The notes under the pieces: generated by a model
Databases searched by the model: none
Seen by the model: only the letters and a program-made list of their open reading frames with translations
What the model was told of the DNA's origin: nothing
Origin: an uncultured Verrucomicrobiota bacterium
Lineage (GTDB): Bacteria; Verrucomicrobiota; Verrucomicrobiia; Limisphaerales; UBA9464
Direction of reading: 5' to 3'
NCBI GenBank assembly: GCA_903907995.1
Contig: CAIVQH010000023.1
Span: 124,001 to 188,000, forward strand
Length of the DNA stretch: 64,000 bases
Program-made: the position numbers and the translations under genes
Shown: positions 26,843 to 37,154 of the stretch, one piece after another
Layout: every line of letters starts with the position of its first letter
Numbering within the stretch: position 1 is the first letter of the stretch

Positions 26843-27786
26843 GCGCGCGGCGTAAGACTCACGACTGGAGCGTGATGTTCAAGTTCGGTTGCGGGGTTTT
26901 GTGCGGCGGCGATGGCAGCAGCATAGCCTTCGCGATACGTCGGAAAAGCCGGAATCCAACCCAGCGCACGCAGCTTGCGGTTGCTAACGCGCTTGTTGGT
27001 AAGGCCACGTTTGCGCGTCGCATTCTCGGCCTCGGTGGCAAACGGCGGCAGCGGCCGGCCCAACTGCGCGGCGTTCCAGGCGAGGAAATCGAACTGTGAC
27101 ACCGGCAGGTCATCGGCGCAGTTGTAGATTTCGCCGGGCCGACCGCGCTCCAGCGCTGCGATGAGGGCAGTCGCGACGTCGTCACGATGAACCATGTTCA
27201 TCAGTCGGGAGCCATCCCCTGCGATGCGGGCTTCTCCGGCGAGCAACTGATGGAAGAGATGGCCCCGACCAGGTCCGTAGATACCGGCGACCCGCAGGAT
27301 TATGGCGGGAAATTGCCGCTCACGATGGGCAGCGAGCAGGAGGTCTTCCGCATCGCGCAGCAGGCGTCCGGTTTCACTCGTGGGCTCCGCAGGCGAAGCT
27401 TCATCCACTTCGCTTCCGTCATTCTGCGAATACACGCTGGTGCTGCTGGTATAGACGTATTTGGCGACCGGCTGCGTACTGAGCCAGGCCAGCACGTGGT
27501 GGGTGCCTTCGAGATAGACGCTCCGGTACTCCGCCGCACCACCGCGTGAGGAGGAGACAGAATTCACGACCCAATCGAAGGGGCCGGGCAGACGGGCCAG
27601 CAGTTCGGCTTGGGTGATGTCACCGACCAGGGGACGGATGCCCGCCGACTCGAGCTCAGCCGCCGCCCCGGCCGAACGGCGCAGGCCGAAGACCGAATGA
27701 CCGGCTTCGACCAGGCGGCGACCGGTCGCCACGCCAACATAGCCACAGCCGATCAGCAGGACTCTCCGGGCAGAGGTGAGAGACAT
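26839..27786 (-). CDS. Atypical SDR / NAD-dependent epimerase-like protein (YeeZ type)
   Basis: A 315-residue Rossmann protein starting MSLTSARRVLLIGCGYVG, where GCGYVG is the dinucleotide loop. YTSSTSVYSQNDG holds the usual active-site Ser/Tyr region but lacks the YxxxK lysine, as in atypical SDRs of the YeeZ type. ILRVAGIYGPGR and YNCADDLPVSQ are epimerase-like. ATG 27786 is chosen because conserved sequence begins there. The gene is transcribed just ahead of the alcohol dehydrogenase with a four-base overlap, suggesting a shared redox step. The substrate is unknown. Confidence 0.85.
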   Translation of the reverse strand: MSLTSARRVLLIGCGYVGVATGRRLVEAGHSVFGLRRSAGAAAELESAGIRPLVGDITQAELLARLPGPFDWVVNSVSSSRGGAAEYRSVYLEGTHHVLAWLSTQPVAKYVYTSSTSVYSQNDGSEVDEASPAEPTSETGRLLRDAEDLLLAAHRERQFPAIILRVAGIYGPGRGHLFHQLLAGEARIAGDGSRLMNMVHRDDVATALIAALERGRPGEIYNCADDLPVSQFDFLAWNAAQLGRPLPPFATEAENATRKRGLTNKRVSNRKLRALGWIPAFPTYREGYAAAIAAAQNPATELEHHAPVVSLTPRA

Positions 27787-27878
27787 TTCGCGGAGTATCG
27801 TCACACCTCGGAAAATTCGCAACCCACACGGAGAAATCAGCTTGCAGGTTGGCGGGAGACTCTGAATAAACAGGAACC

Positions 27879-30200
27879 ATGAAAATGAGCCCAAGGAGTT
27901 CTTATCAGCGTCAGTCTTTTGCCATGATCGTGGCCTTGGCCGGCTGTTTGGGGATGAGCCAAGCCCTCGCCCGAGTGGTGACCGTGAACACCGCCGACAA
28001 TGCAGACCCCGCCGGCAACGCGAATACCTCGCTGCTGGAAGCCCTCCAGGGGTTGCAGGACGGCGACGTAATCCAGTTCAACCTCCCGGGCGCCGGACCG
28101 CACCTGATCAAGACGCCAACGAAAGGCTATCCTCTGATCACTGTTAGCAATGTTATCATCGATGGCTACAGCCAGCCGGGCGCGACCGCGAACAGCAACG
28201 GCATCCTCGGGGGAAACAATGCGAACATTCAGGTTTATCTGGATTCCACCGATGCCACCCTCTCGGGCGATCCCGCCCTTCCCGACGGGAATTCGACCCG
28301 CCTGACGGATTATTCGGGCTACGGCGATTCGGAGAACGCCATCCTCGGTCTGGTCGCGGCCAGCCATGTCCAGATCAAGGGGCTGGGCTTCCTTTCGCAC
28401 CAGACTTCCGGCGAGACCGCCAATCCCGCCATTTACTGCGTCGCGCTGGTGAACGGTTCGGAGGATTGCCGGATTCAGGGTTGCCGGTTCGGCCTGGACC
28501 CCGACGGCCATACGATCCGCGGCAGCTCGGCCGCTGTGGCCGCCTTCCGCTACAGCGGCGACAACGGGTTTGTTTACTCTTCCGGCCTGGTGTTCGGCAC
28601 CGATGGCGACGGCGTGGATGATGTGAAGGAGTTCAACATCACCACGGGCATGCACATCGCCCTGGCCATCGAGCTGCCGCACGCCAAGATTTCCGGCAAC
28701 TACTTCAACGTGCTGCCGGACGGCAAGACGTTCGTGAACGTCAACGACATCCAGCAAAGCCTGACGGATGCGGGCCGCAGCGGCGGCGATGCCAGCGTGG
28801 AAAACCTGGAGAACGGCCGGGAGCTGGAAGGCACGGTCATCGGCACGGACAGCGACGGCATCAGTGACGCGAATGAGCGCAACATTTTCAACACCGCCGC
28901 CTACGACCATCTGCTCGAATTTTACAGCGGCACCGCCAGCGAGCTCGTGGTGGCCGGAAATTACTTTGGCGTCGGCGTCGATGGCATTTCAGCGCCCACG
29001 CCCGCCATCGGGGCCACACCCAATCTGATCGCACTGCCCGACAGCGGCAGCCTGCGGCTGGGCTCGGATTTTGACGGCGTGGCTGACGCACTCGAAAGCA
29101 ACCTGATCGTGGGGATTCCCGGCCCCCAGTTGGTGGACGCCGGCAAGACCCTCACCATTCTCGCACGTGGCAACCGGATCGTGAACTGCGGTTTTGCCGC
29201 CTTTCCGTTTGCCGATGGGAGCAATGGCCGAAACTACGCTGACTATTATGCCGCCGCGCTGCTCGACCCAACGACCCCGACTCCGACCATCACCGGCTAC
29301 ACCAACGGGATACTCAGCGGCACGCTTCCCGCCGTCAGCACCGACCTCTATCCGCTCTCCGAAGTGGATATCTATCTGACCGATCCCGCCTCGGACACCA
29401 ACAACCTCACCCTGCCTGGTACCTATCTGAAATCGTTCCGCGACAACGGCCCCACCGACACCGATGCCGCCCAGAACCAGTTCAGCTTCAATCTGTCCTC
29501 AGTTTCAATCCCACCGGGATCAAAGCTGGTTATCGCCGCCAATTATTCCACCGATACCAACGGCTTCGGCTTTGCCGGGACGCCGATAACCGGGCCGCTG
29601 TCGGCGCCATTCGCCGTTCCCGGCTCCACCGGGATCAGCTTCAGCCCGCCGACGGTCGGGCCTTCGGGGATTACGCTGGCCTGGACCGGTGGGACGGGGC
29701 CGTTCCTCGTGCAGGGCAAACTGGGCCTGACCGACACGTGGATTGACCTGATCACCACCTCGCAGCCAACGGCGACGATCCCGCTGGCCGGCTTCAGCGG
29801 CTTCTTCCGCGTTGTGGATGGCACCACGAAGACGGTGAAGCTTTTCCGCGCGACCCTGAACGGGGCCAACGAACGCCCGACACCAATCGCGACACCCGCT
29901 ACCGGCACCGGCCTCCTGGCTCTCGACGGGCTGACCGTCAACTACGTCGTGAGCTACCAGAATCTGACCTCCGCCCCAGTCGCCTACCACCTGCATGGGC
30001 TGGGCACGGCCGATCAGGCGGTTGGGGTGAAGTTCGCTTTGGTGCCGGTGGGAAGCCTCAGTGCGGCCAACGGCCAGTTCGCGGGCCAGAGCACGGTGGA
30101 TCAGGCCACGGCGGACGGAATCGCCGCCGGCCAGACCTACTTCAACATCCATACGGTCAATAACGGCGGCGGCGAGATTCGCGGACAAGTGCTGCCTTGA
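27879..30200 (+). CDS. Secreted beta-helix-like protein with C-terminal CHRD domain
   Basis: A 773-residue exported protein. An N-terminal signal (basic start, then AMIVALAGCLGMSQALA) leads to a region resembling right-handed parallel beta-helix surface proteins (VVTVNTADNADPAGNANTSLLEAL, IIDGYSQPGATAN) with Asp-rich loops such as GTDGDGVDDVKE that may bind Ca. A verrucomicrobial module ending PLAGFSGFFRVVDG follows. The last 120 residues, FRATLNGANERP ... YHLHGLG ... YFNIHTVNNGGGEIRGQVLP, form a CHRD domain. The role is unknown; an adhesin or extracellular matrix protein is reasonable. An AGGAA ribosome site precedes ATG 27879. Confidence 0.85.
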   Translation: MKMSPRSSYQRQSFAMIVALAGCLGMSQALARVVTVNTADNADPAGNANTSLLEALQGLQDGDVIQFNLPGAGPHLIKTPTKGYPLITVSNVIIDGYSQPGATANSNGILGGNNANIQVYLDSTDATLSGDPALPDGNSTRLTDYSGYGDSENAILGLVAASHVQIKGLGFLSHQTSGETANPAIYCVALVNGSEDCRIQGCRFGLDPDGHTIRGSSAAVAAFRYSGDNGFVYSSGLVFGTDGDGVDDVKEFNITTGMHIALAIELPHAKISGNYFNVLPDGKTFVNVNDIQQSLTDAGRSGGDASVENLENGRELEGTVIGTDSDGISDANERNIFNTAAYDHLLEFYSGTASELVVAGNYFGVGVDGISAPTPAIGATPNLIALPDSGSLRLGSDFDGVADALESNLIVGIPGPQLVDAGKTLTILARGNRIVNCGFAAFPFADGSNGRNYADYYAAALLDPTTPTPTITGYTNGILSGTLPAVSTDLYPLSEVDIYLTDPASDTNNLTLPGTYLKSFRDNGPTDTDAAQNQFSFNLSSVSIPPGSKLVIAANYSTDTNGFGFAGTPITGPLSAPFAVPGSTGISFSPPTVGPSGITLAWTGGTGPFLVQGKLGLTDTWIDLITTSQPTATIPLAGFSGFFRVVDGTTKTVKLFRATLNGANERPTPIATPATGTGLLALDGLTVNYVVSYQNLTSAPVAYHLHGLGTADQAVGVKFALVPVGSLSAANGQFAGQSTVDQATADGIAAGQTYFNIHTVNNGGGEIRGQVLP

Positions 30201-30279
30201 CCTGCGGCGGGTGAACCGGGCACATTCTTCCGCGCACCCCCTTTATAAAGTTTTCCGGCGCCGAGTGGCGTCGGTTACG

Positions 30280-30330
30280 GCGGGCTTGGGCGATGAAACC
30301 GTGTGTCATCCCCAAGCCCGCTTTCTTTTT
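30280..30330 (+). terminator. Rho-independent terminator after the CHRD gene
   Basis: GCGGGCTTGGG (30280-30290) pairs perfectly with CCCAAGCCCGC (30311-30321); an inner GATG/CATC stem extends it. A run TTTCTTTTT follows at once. It is the clearest intrinsic terminator in the window and lies about 80 bases after the CHRD-gene stop and 63 before ychF. Confidence 0.9.
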
Positions 30331-30392
30331 CCCTGCGGGCCGACCTTGCCCCTTGTCATCCGGCTGTCCCCCGCCATTCTCCGCGCCGCACT

Positions 30393-31496
30393 ATGCTGAA
30401 AGCCGGAATCGTCGGGCTGCCCAATGTGGGCAAGTCCACCCTCTTCAACGCCGTCACCCGCACCCGCAAGGCGCAGGCGGCCAACTACCCGTTCTGCACC
30501 ATCGATCCCAATGTGGGCATCGTGACCGTGCCGGACGAACGGCTGCAGGTGCTCCAGAAGATCGCCAAGACGAACGTGGTCATTCCCGCCGCGATCGAGT
30601 TCGTTGACATCGCGGGGCTCGTGAAGGGCGCCAGCGCCGGCGAGGGCCTGGGCAACAAGTTCCTTACCCACATCCGTGAGGTGGATGCCATCGTGCAGGT
30701 CGTGCGCTGCTTCGAGGATGCCGACATCCATCACGTGGCCGGCAATGTGGACCCGGTGCGGGACATCGAGACGATCACCACCGAACTCGTGCTGTCCGAT
30801 CTCGAGGCGGTGAAGAAGCGGCTGCAGAGCGTGGCCAAGGATGCCAAGCGGGGCGACAAGGTGGCGCAGGCCGAGGAGGCCGTCCTGAAAAAGCTGGAAC
30901 CGCATCTGGATGCCGGCAAACCCGCGCTCACGCTGGAGCTGACGCCCGAAGACAAGGCGATCTCCCGGCTGTTCTGGCTGATGACGGACAAGCCCACGAT
31001 CTTTGCCTGCAACGTGAAAGAGTCGGACCTGGCGACCGCCGACACGAACGCCTACGTCGCGCAGGTGCGGGCCTACACCAAGACCCACTTCGCCTGCGAG
31101 GCCGTCGTCATTTCCGCTCAGATCGAGAGCGACCTCGTGGACCTGTCGCCGGAGGAGGCGGGCGAATTCCTGAAGGAGCTCGGCGTGAAGGAATCCGGCG
31201 TGGGCGTGCTGATCCGCGCCACCTATCACCTGCTCGGCCTGCGGACGTATTTCACCGCCGGTGAAAAGGAGGTCCGCGCGTGGACGATTCACGCGGGCGA
31301 CACCGCGCCGAAGGCGGCGGGCGTGATCCACTCCGATTTCGAACGCGGCTTCATCAAGGCCGAGACCGTGGGCTATGAGGATCTCGTCAAGCTCGGCTCC
31401 GTGGCGGCCGCCCGGGAAAAGGGGCTCTACCGGATGGAAGGCAAGGAATACGTGGTGAAGGACGGCGACGTGCTGCTGTTCAAGTTCAATGTGTAG
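30393..31496 (+). CDS. ychF: Redox-regulated ATPase YchF (Obg-like GTPase family)
   Basis: A 367-residue member of the OLA1/YchF group. The P-loop GLPNVGKST, switch regions [11 protein letters not shown] and [17 protein letters not shown], and the altered base-recognition motif NVKE (CNVKESDL), which gives preference for ATP over GTP in this family, are all seen. The C-terminus has the TGS-like domain ([20 protein letters not shown] ... DVLLFKFNV). It interacts with the ribosome and stress pathways in other bacteria. ATG 30393 is fixed by the conserved [10 protein letters not shown] start. Confidence 0.97.
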   Translation: MLKAGIVGLPNVGKSTLFNAVTRTRKAQAANYPFCTIDPNVGIVTVPDERLQVLQKIAKTNVVIPAAIEFVDIAGLVKGASAGEGLGNKFLTHIREVDAIVQVVRCFEDADIHHVAGNVDPVRDIETITTELVLSDLEAVKKRLQSVAKDAKRGDKVAQAEEAVLKKLEPHLDAGKPALTLELTPEDKAISRLFWLMTDKPTIFACNVKESDLATADTNAYVAQVRAYTKTHFACEAVVISAQIESDLVDLSPEEAGEFLKELGVKESGVGVLIRATYHLLGLRTYFTAGEKEVRAWTIHAGDTAPKAAGVIHSDFERGFIKAETVGYEDLVKLGSVAAAREKGLYRMEGKEYVVKDGDVLLFKFNV

Positions 31497-31512
31497 CTGT
31501 TTCCATGCGCCA

Positions 31513-33064
31513 TCACGGCCGGTCCAGTTCGTACAGGTCGCCGGCAAAGCCCCGCTCCGTCCCTCTCCAGACCAGCCGAGCCTGAGGCTTGTACGCCTGT
31601 AACGCCGCGTAAGGGATCGTCGTTCCGCGCTTGCCGGAATCATTGGCGGCCCATTGCTCCGGCGTAAGCTCCAGCAACCCGAAAAACCATACCCGGGCAT
31701 GGCGCGCCCGCGCCGAACGGATGAGCTCAGTCAGCGCTTGCGGCTCTTTGCTGTCGAACATCACGGCAAATCGGGGCTGCCCCGGATTCCGGGTCAGGAA
31801 AAGATCCGAATGATCCCAGCCGTCACAGACCAGCAGGTCATTGGTGCCGACCGACTTTTCCAGGGCGACTGCCGCGAGGTGAGACGGATTGTCCGTCCGG
31901 TGGTAATGGGCATAAACTTGGACGGTGTTGCGGAGCAGCATCCAGCCGAGAAATGCAAACAGCAGCCCGCGTCCCAGTGGACCGCGGCTGGCGGCCAAGC
32001 CGGCCAGCAGGGCCAGCAGGGCCAGCGCGCCCAGCGGCAGCAGCCACAGTTTGCTGTAGTAGGGCAGCAGATAAAATGGGAAGAACAGCCCCCCGAGGAA
32101 CATCGAGACCGCCGCCCAGTAGAAACGCCGGTTCTCGGGCCGGGGCGGGCGGAGCACGACGATGAGAACGGCAAACGCCCAGACCGCCGTGTGTCCGACC
32201 AGGTAGGCCCGGGCACCGCCGCCGAGCGTGTTCCAGCCTTCGCGGAGTCCTGGCCAGCCAGCGTTCGGCCAGGGGGGGGGAGATCGCGTTCACGACCCCA
32301 AGCCCGGTCTGCGCGACGGCACTGAGTCGGAAGAAGCCCCAGTAACCGGCATCGTCCTTGGCGGTGAGATACTCAATGATTCCGCCCGGGCTGCGCATGC
32401 CGAAACCATAGGCGGCGAGAGACGAGAGCGTCACTCCGACGACGGCCGCCAGCGCCAGCCAGAGCATGGCACGTCGCCAGCGCGTGCCGACCAGGATCAG
32501 CAGGCCCGGGCCGGCGAAGACGTAGGTCTGATAGGCCGCCACCGCCAGCGCCCAGCAAATCGCCGCCCCGGCCGTGGCCACAGTCTCGCGGCGGCCTTCC
32601 ACCAGGCTCAGGCGCAGGGACAGCAGCAGCCAGAATTCGGCCATCATGGGTTCCATGGGCTGGCTGCTCTGGTGAAACCAGGCGGCCGCACCGCCGAGCA
32701 GCAGGCCGCTGCCGGCCGCCACGGATGCCGACACGCCGCGCACGCGCAGGCTGTCCATGAGCAGCACCACGCTGCCGGAGGCGAGCAGCGCGTTGAGCAG
32801 GGTCATCCAGCGCATCCGGGTGTCGAAGTCGCTCCCGGCGAAGGGCGAGACCGCGCCCCACCAATACCAGTACCAGACATGTGACCAGGCATGCCTGACC
32901 GACTGCACCGAGGGCCCCGGGTAATTCCACATGGCCTGTTTGAGCGCCTCGGTGTCGTAGTAGCGGCCACACCAGACAAGGTAGAGGCCGACCAGCGCGA
33001 CAAACATCACCAGGTAGGTCCAGCCCCGGCGGTTTGGTGCGGTTGTGCTCGGCGAGTTGCTCAT
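31513..33064 (-). pseudogene. Multi-pass membrane protein gene split by a frameshift at a C9 tract
   Basis: The gene starts at ATG 33064 (MSNSPSTTAPNRR, then a first membrane helix) and reads as a polytopic protein until the C-run at 32272-32280 (nine G on the plus strand). From there this frame becomes Arg/Pro-rich shadow sequence to 31838. The frame shifted by one base continues as membrane helices (YLVGHTAVWAFAVLIVVL, FPFYLLPYYSKLW) and a soluble C-terminal domain ending ELDRP at 31513. Eight C instead of nine would restore one frame of about 516 residues with some nine membrane helices. The gene may be inactivated, phase-variable, or carry a sequencing error. Its layout recalls glycosyltransferase-like integral membrane proteins, but the family is not recognised. 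Confidence 0.8.
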
Positions 33065-33239
33065 GATTCGACCGGGGCGGTCGGCCGGGCCATTGCCATC
33101 CAAGGCGGAAAGAAGCCCGGCGACCCGGTTCTGATTCGGAATGTCCCCGGAAACCAAAGCTTTGCCGCCCATCCGCCGATTTAGAAACTAAAACTTGCCC
33201 CACCCCGGCGGGCACGGCTACACGTCCGCCCACTCTTGC

Positions 33240-36047
33240 ATGGGAAAAACCTTGGTCATTGCAGAAAAACCGTCCGTTGCCGGCGATATTGCCAAGGCCT
33301 TGGGCGGCTTTGACCGCAAGGATGGCGGCGAATTTTTTGAGAACGACCGCTTCGTGGTCTCCTCTGCCGTGGGCCATCTGCTGGAGTTGGCCGTGCCGGA
33401 GGAATTCGAGGTCACGCGCGGCAAATGGTCCTTCGAAAAATTGCCGCAACTGCCGCCGCGTTTCGCGCTCAAGCCCATCGAGAAGAGCGAAAGCCGCCTG
33501 AAAGTCCTCCAGAAGCTGATCAAGCGGAAGGACGTGGATGCCATCATCAACGCCTGCGACGCCGGCCGCGAAGGCGAGCTGATCTTCCGCAACATCATCG
33601 CCTATACCGGGGCGAAGCAGCCCATTCAGCGGCTCTGGCTCCAGTCCATGACCACCGGCGCGATCCGCGACGGCTTCTCCAAGCTGCGCTCAGATCAGGA
33701 GCTGCGCCCGCTGGCCGACGCGTCCGTCTGCCGTTCCGAATCCGACTGGCTGGTCGGCATCAACGGCACCCGCGCCATGACCGCCTTCAACTCGAAGACG
33801 GGCGGTTTCCATCTCACCACCGTCGGCCGGGTGCAGACGCCGACGCTGGCCATCGTGGTCGAGCGCGAGGCGAAGATCCGCAAGTTCGTCGCCCGCGATT
33901 ACTGGGAAGTCCTCGGCACGTTTGACGCCGCGAAGGGCAGCTATCCCGGTCGTTGGTTCGACGAGAAATTCTCCCGGGGTGACGACAAGGATGCCGAACT
34001 GAAGCCGGAGCGGCTTTGGGACCGGACCAAGGCCGAGACCATCCGCACCAAATGTCTGGGCAAACCAGGGGTGGTGACCGAGGAAAGCAAGCCGACGACC
34101 TCGCTTTCGCCGCTGCTGTATGACCTCACAACGCTGCAACGGGAGGCGAACGGTCGTTTCGGGTTCAGCGCCAAGAACACCCTCGGGCTCGCCCAAGCGC
34201 TCTACGAGAAGCACAAGGTCCTGACCTATCCCCGTACCGATGCGCGTGCCTTGCCCGAGGATTATCTCAGCACGGTAAAGCAGACGTTGGATTCGCTGCG
34301 CGACATCACCGGCTATGCCGGTCTGGCGGAAAAGATCCTGACCCAGGGTTGGGTCCGGCCCAACAAGCGCATCTTCAACAACGCCAAGATCAGCGATCAC
34401 TTTGCCATCATCCCGACGGGTGTGGTGCCGAAGAATCTCAGCGAGCCGGAGCAGAAGCTTTACGACCTCGTCACCAAGCGCTTCCTGGCGGTGTTTTTCC
34501 CGGCCGCGGAATTTCTCGAGACCACGCGCATCACGCGCGTCGAGGGCGAACCGTTCAAGAGCAGCGGCAAGGTGCTCGTCAGGAGTGGGTGGTTGGAAGT
34601 TTACGGCAAGGAGGCCGATTCCGACGACACGCCGACCCTCTGCCCGGTTGAGCAGGCCGAGCGGGTGCATACGAGCGTCGTCGAGGTAAAGGCCAACGTC
34701 ACCAAACCGCCGCCGCGTTACACGGAAGCGACCCTGCTCTCCGCGATGGAAGGCGCCGGCAAACTCGTCGATGACGAGGAACTGCGCGAGGCCATGAGTG
34801 AGCGCGGACTCGGCACGCCGGCCACCCGCGCCTCCATCATCGAAGGCCTCATCGCCGAGCAGTACATGCTGCGCGAACAGCGGGAACTGAAGCCGACCGC
34901 CAAGGCGTTTTCGCTCATCACGCTGCTGAACGGCCTGGGCGTCGAGACGCTCACCAAGCCGGAGATGACCGGCAACTGGGAATACCAGCTCAAGCAGATG
35001 GAGCGCGGACTGCTCAAGCGCGAGCAGTTCATGGACGAGATCCGGCGCCTCACACAGGACATCGTCGCCAAGGCGAAGCATTTCGAGCATGACACAATCC
35101 CAGGCGATTTCGGCGTGCTGAAGGTTCCCTGCCCCAAGTGCGGCGGCGAGATCCACGAAAACTACAAGAAGTTCCAGTGCCAGAAGTGCGACTTCGCCTT
35201 GTGGAAGATCGCGGCCGGGCGCCAGTACGAGCCAGCGGAGATCGAGACGCTCATCCGAGAGAAGCAGGTTGGGCCGTTGCAGGGCTTCCGCAGCAAGCAG
35301 GGCTTCCCCTTCGCGGCCATGGTCAAGCTCACCCCCGAGTTCGAGGCCAAGTTTGACTTTGGCGACGACAAGAAGGAGGACGGCGAGGCGGTCGTGGTGG
35401 ATTTCACCGGCAAGGAACCGGTCGGCAAGTGTCCGAAGTGCGGTGCCCGCGTCTTCGAGCACGGCATGAACTACGTCTGCGAGAAGTCACTCAGCGCCGA
35501 GCGCACCTGCGACTTCAAAACCGGCTCGATCATTCTGCAGCAGCCCATCGACAAGGTGCAGATCGGCAAGCTGCTCGCCGAGGGCAAGACCGACCTGCTG
35601 AAGGGCTTCGTGTCCAAGAAGACCGGCCGTAAGTTTGAGGCCTTCCTGAAATACGACGGCGGCAAGGTCGGCTTCGAGTTCGCCCCGCGCGAGAAGAAGG
35701 CCGGCGGCAAATTTGGCAAGAAGGCGGCCGATGCGACCCCGGCCGTGAAGCTGGACTTCACGGGCCAAACACCGCTGGGCGTATGCCCGAAGTGCAAGGG
35801 TAAGGTGTTCGAGGGACCGGAAAGCTACCTGTGCGAACGAAGCCAGGCCGACACAAAGAAATGCACCTTCCGCATAGGCAAGGAAATCCTCCAGCAGCCG
35901 GTCTCGCGGGAACAGGCGCAGAAGCTCCTCGCCGACGGCCGCACCGACCTGATGGACAAGTTCATAAGCAAGGCGGGCAAACCGTTTCCCGCCCATCTGG
36001 TCCTGGGGGACAAGGGCAAGGTGGAGTTCGATTTTCCGCCCCGGTAG
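33240..36047 (+). CDS. topB: DNA topoisomerase III-type type IA topoisomerase
   Basis: A 935-residue type IA topoisomerase. TOPRIM motifs are KTLVIAEKPSVAGDIAKAL and NACDAGREGELIF; the active-site tyrosine is Tyr about 330 in LTYPRTDARAL. The later conserved block GLGTPATRASIIEGLI is present. Three C-terminal Cys-containing repeats follow (CPKCGGEI..., CPKCGARV..., CPKCKGKV...), each ending in a topoisomerase C-repeat (GFRSKQGFPF, GFVSKKTGRKF, KFISKAGKPF). The N-terminal motif style and these repeats fit TopB more than TopA. ATG 33240 is chosen at the conserved MGKTLVIAEKP. It diverges from the frameshifted membrane gene. Confidence 0.93.
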   Translation: MGKTLVIAEKPSVAGDIAKALGGFDRKDGGEFFENDRFVVSSAVGHLLELAVPEEFEVTRGKWSFEKLPQLPPRFALKPIEKSESRLKVLQKLIKRKDVDAIINACDAGREGELIFRNIIAYTGAKQPIQRLWLQSMTTGAIRDGFSKLRSDQELRPLADASVCRSESDWLVGINGTRAMTAFNSKTGGFHLTTVGRVQTPTLAIVVEREAKIRKFVARDYWEVLGTFDAAKGSYPGRWFDEKFSRGDDKDAELKPERLWDRTKAETIRTKCLGKPGVVTEESKPTTSLSPLLYDLTTLQREANGRFGFSAKNTLGLAQALYEKHKVLTYPRTDARALPEDYLSTVKQTLDSLRDITGYAGLAEKILTQGWVRPNKRIFNNAKISDHFAIIPTGVVPKNLSEPEQKLYDLVTKRFLAVFFPAAEFLETTRITRVEGEPFKSSGKVLVRSGWLEVYGKEADSDDTPTLCPVEQAERVHTSVVEVKANVTKPPPRYTEATLLSAMEGAGKLVDDEELREAMSERGLGTPATRASIIEGLIAEQYMLREQRELKPTAKAFSLITLLNGLGVETLTKPEMTGNWEYQLKQMERGLLKREQFMDEIRRLTQDIVAKAKHFEHDTIPGDFGVLKVPCPKCGGEIHENYKKFQCQKCDFALWKIAAGRQYEPAEIETLIREKQVGPLQGFRSKQGFPFAAMVKLTPEFEAKFDFGDDKKEDGEAVVVDFTGKEPVGKCPKCGARVFEHGMNYVCEKSLSAERTCDFKTGSIILQQPIDKVQIGKLLAEGKTDLLKGFVSKKTGRKFEAFLKYDGGKVGFEFAPREKKAGGKFGKKAADATPAVKLDFTGQTPLGVCPKCKGKVFEGPESYLCERSQADTKKCTFRIGKEILQQPVSREQAQKLLADGRTDLMDKFISKAGKPFPAHLVLGDKGKVEFDFPPR

Positions 36048-36204
36048 CTCCAACTCGTTCGCGCTCAGGATCACAAGCAGCCAGGCGTTTTTCCCTTAGC
36101 CGAGCCACGGGCTCCGTCCTGCTTGTTCGGCCGGCTCTCTTTCGTTACGGTTTCGACGCTTTGAGACACGCTGAACTCGCAGTCGGCGCAACGACATCCA
36201 CGAC
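36048..36204. other. Intergenic region after topB
   Basis: The 157-base gap holds a small hairpin GAGCC-ACG-GGCTC (near 36102-36114) nested between CAAGCAG and CTGCTTG, so a compound stem is possible. There is no T-run in a terminator position, and no promoter can be named with confidence. Confidence 0.3.
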
Positions 36205-37023
36205 ATGCAGCAAACCTTGAACGCCACCGGGGCTGCCTCGGCGCAGGCTGCCACCCCGGCGGTTGACCTCCGTCATCGCCGCCACACCCTGAAGACTGAC
36301 CGCACGTTCCTCGAGAACTGCGGCGTGGCTGTTCAATCCGCTCTGGAATCCGGCATCGCCAAGGTGTCCCGCCATGGCGACCCGCACATCTACTCCACCC
36401 GCCTATTCCCCTGGGCGGCGGAGATCGAGAGCGAGTGGCAGCTGGTGCGCAAGGAACTGGATGCCGTGATGACCTTCCGTGACCAGATGCCCAGCTTTCA
36501 GGACATCCTCAAGGAGGTCGGCATGATCCAGTCGGACAACAACTGGAAGACCTTCTTCCTCGCGGGCATCGGCATGGACTGCTCCGAAAACCGCAAGCGC
36601 TGCCCGGAAACGGTGCGGCTGCTCGGCCAGATTCCGGGCATGACCACCGCGTTCTTCAGCATCCTGTCGCCGGGCAAGCACATCCCGGCGCACCGGGGTG
36701 CCTGGAACGGCATCCTGCGGCTGCATCTCGGCCTCATGGTTCCGGAGCCGCGAGAGCGGTGCCGCATCCGCATCGGCAATGACTTTTACTCATGGCGCGA
36801 AGGTGAGGCGCTGGTCTTTGACGACACTTTCAACCACGAGGTGTGGAACGAGACCGACGGCTACCGGGTGGTGCTGTTCGTGGATTTCGCCCGCCCGCTG
36901 TACCCGCCCTTCCATTGGCTGAATGAGCGCCTCATCAACCTGGGCACGCTCGCTCCCTTCCTGCGGGAGGCCGGCGAAAAGCAGAAGCGCTGGCAGGAGG
37001 CGTTCTGGAAGAAAAAGGCCTGA
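36205..37023 (+). CDS. Aspartyl/asparaginyl beta-hydroxylase family protein
   Basis: A 272-residue 2-oxoglutarate/Fe(II) dioxygenase-like protein. The cupin metal motif is HIPAHRGAWNGILRLHLGLMVP, with the second His in FDDTFNHEVWNE, followed by VVLFVDFARPL where the Arg of the 2-oxoglutarate site is expected. Family members hydroxylate aspartyl side chains or, as LpxO, the lipid A acyl chain. No membrane helix is seen, so a cytosolic enzyme acting on a small molecule, peptide or lipid is possible. The N-terminal 25 residues are low in complexity. Confidence 0.88.
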   Translation: MQQTLNATGAASAQAATPAVDLRHRRHTLKTDRTFLENCGVAVQSALESGIAKVSRHGDPHIYSTRLFPWAAEIESEWQLVRKELDAVMTFRDQMPSFQDILKEVGMIQSDNNWKTFFLAGIGMDCSENRKRCPETVRLLGQIPGMTTAFFSILSPGKHIPAHRGAWNGILRLHLGLMVPEPRERCRIRIGNDFYSWREGEALVFDDTFNHEVWNETDGYRVVLFVDFARPLYPPFHWLNERLINLGTLAPFLREAGEKQKRWQEAFWKKKA

Positions 37024-37072
37024 CCGACCGGCCAACCGTCCCCATGACGGTTCATTGCCGGCCCTTGTCTTG

Positions 37073-37112
37073 TTTGAATTTTAAATTCGAAATTCGAAGT
37101 TCGTCATTTACG
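37073..37112. repeat. ATTCGAA word repeat
   Basis: An AT-rich run TTTGAATTTTAAATTCGAAATTCGAAGTTCG lies in the 131-base gap between two plus-strand genes. It contains several overlapping TTCGAA palindromes. A related run is found near 7960-7984. No gene is inside. Confidence 0.55.
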
Positions 37113-37154
37113 ACATCGCTTGCTCCGTAGTCCCCGCGCCCTACGTTCCCCCCA

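Noticed and set aside
31838-32270. Arg/Pro-rich C-terminus of the 444-codon frame
   Set aside because: It is the wrong frame after the C9 tract; the membrane-helix pattern continues in the neighbouring frame down to 31513.
36060-36140. Terminator after topB
   Set aside because: The nested stems lack a T-run; the TTTTT near 36091 lies inside the spacer and not after a stem.
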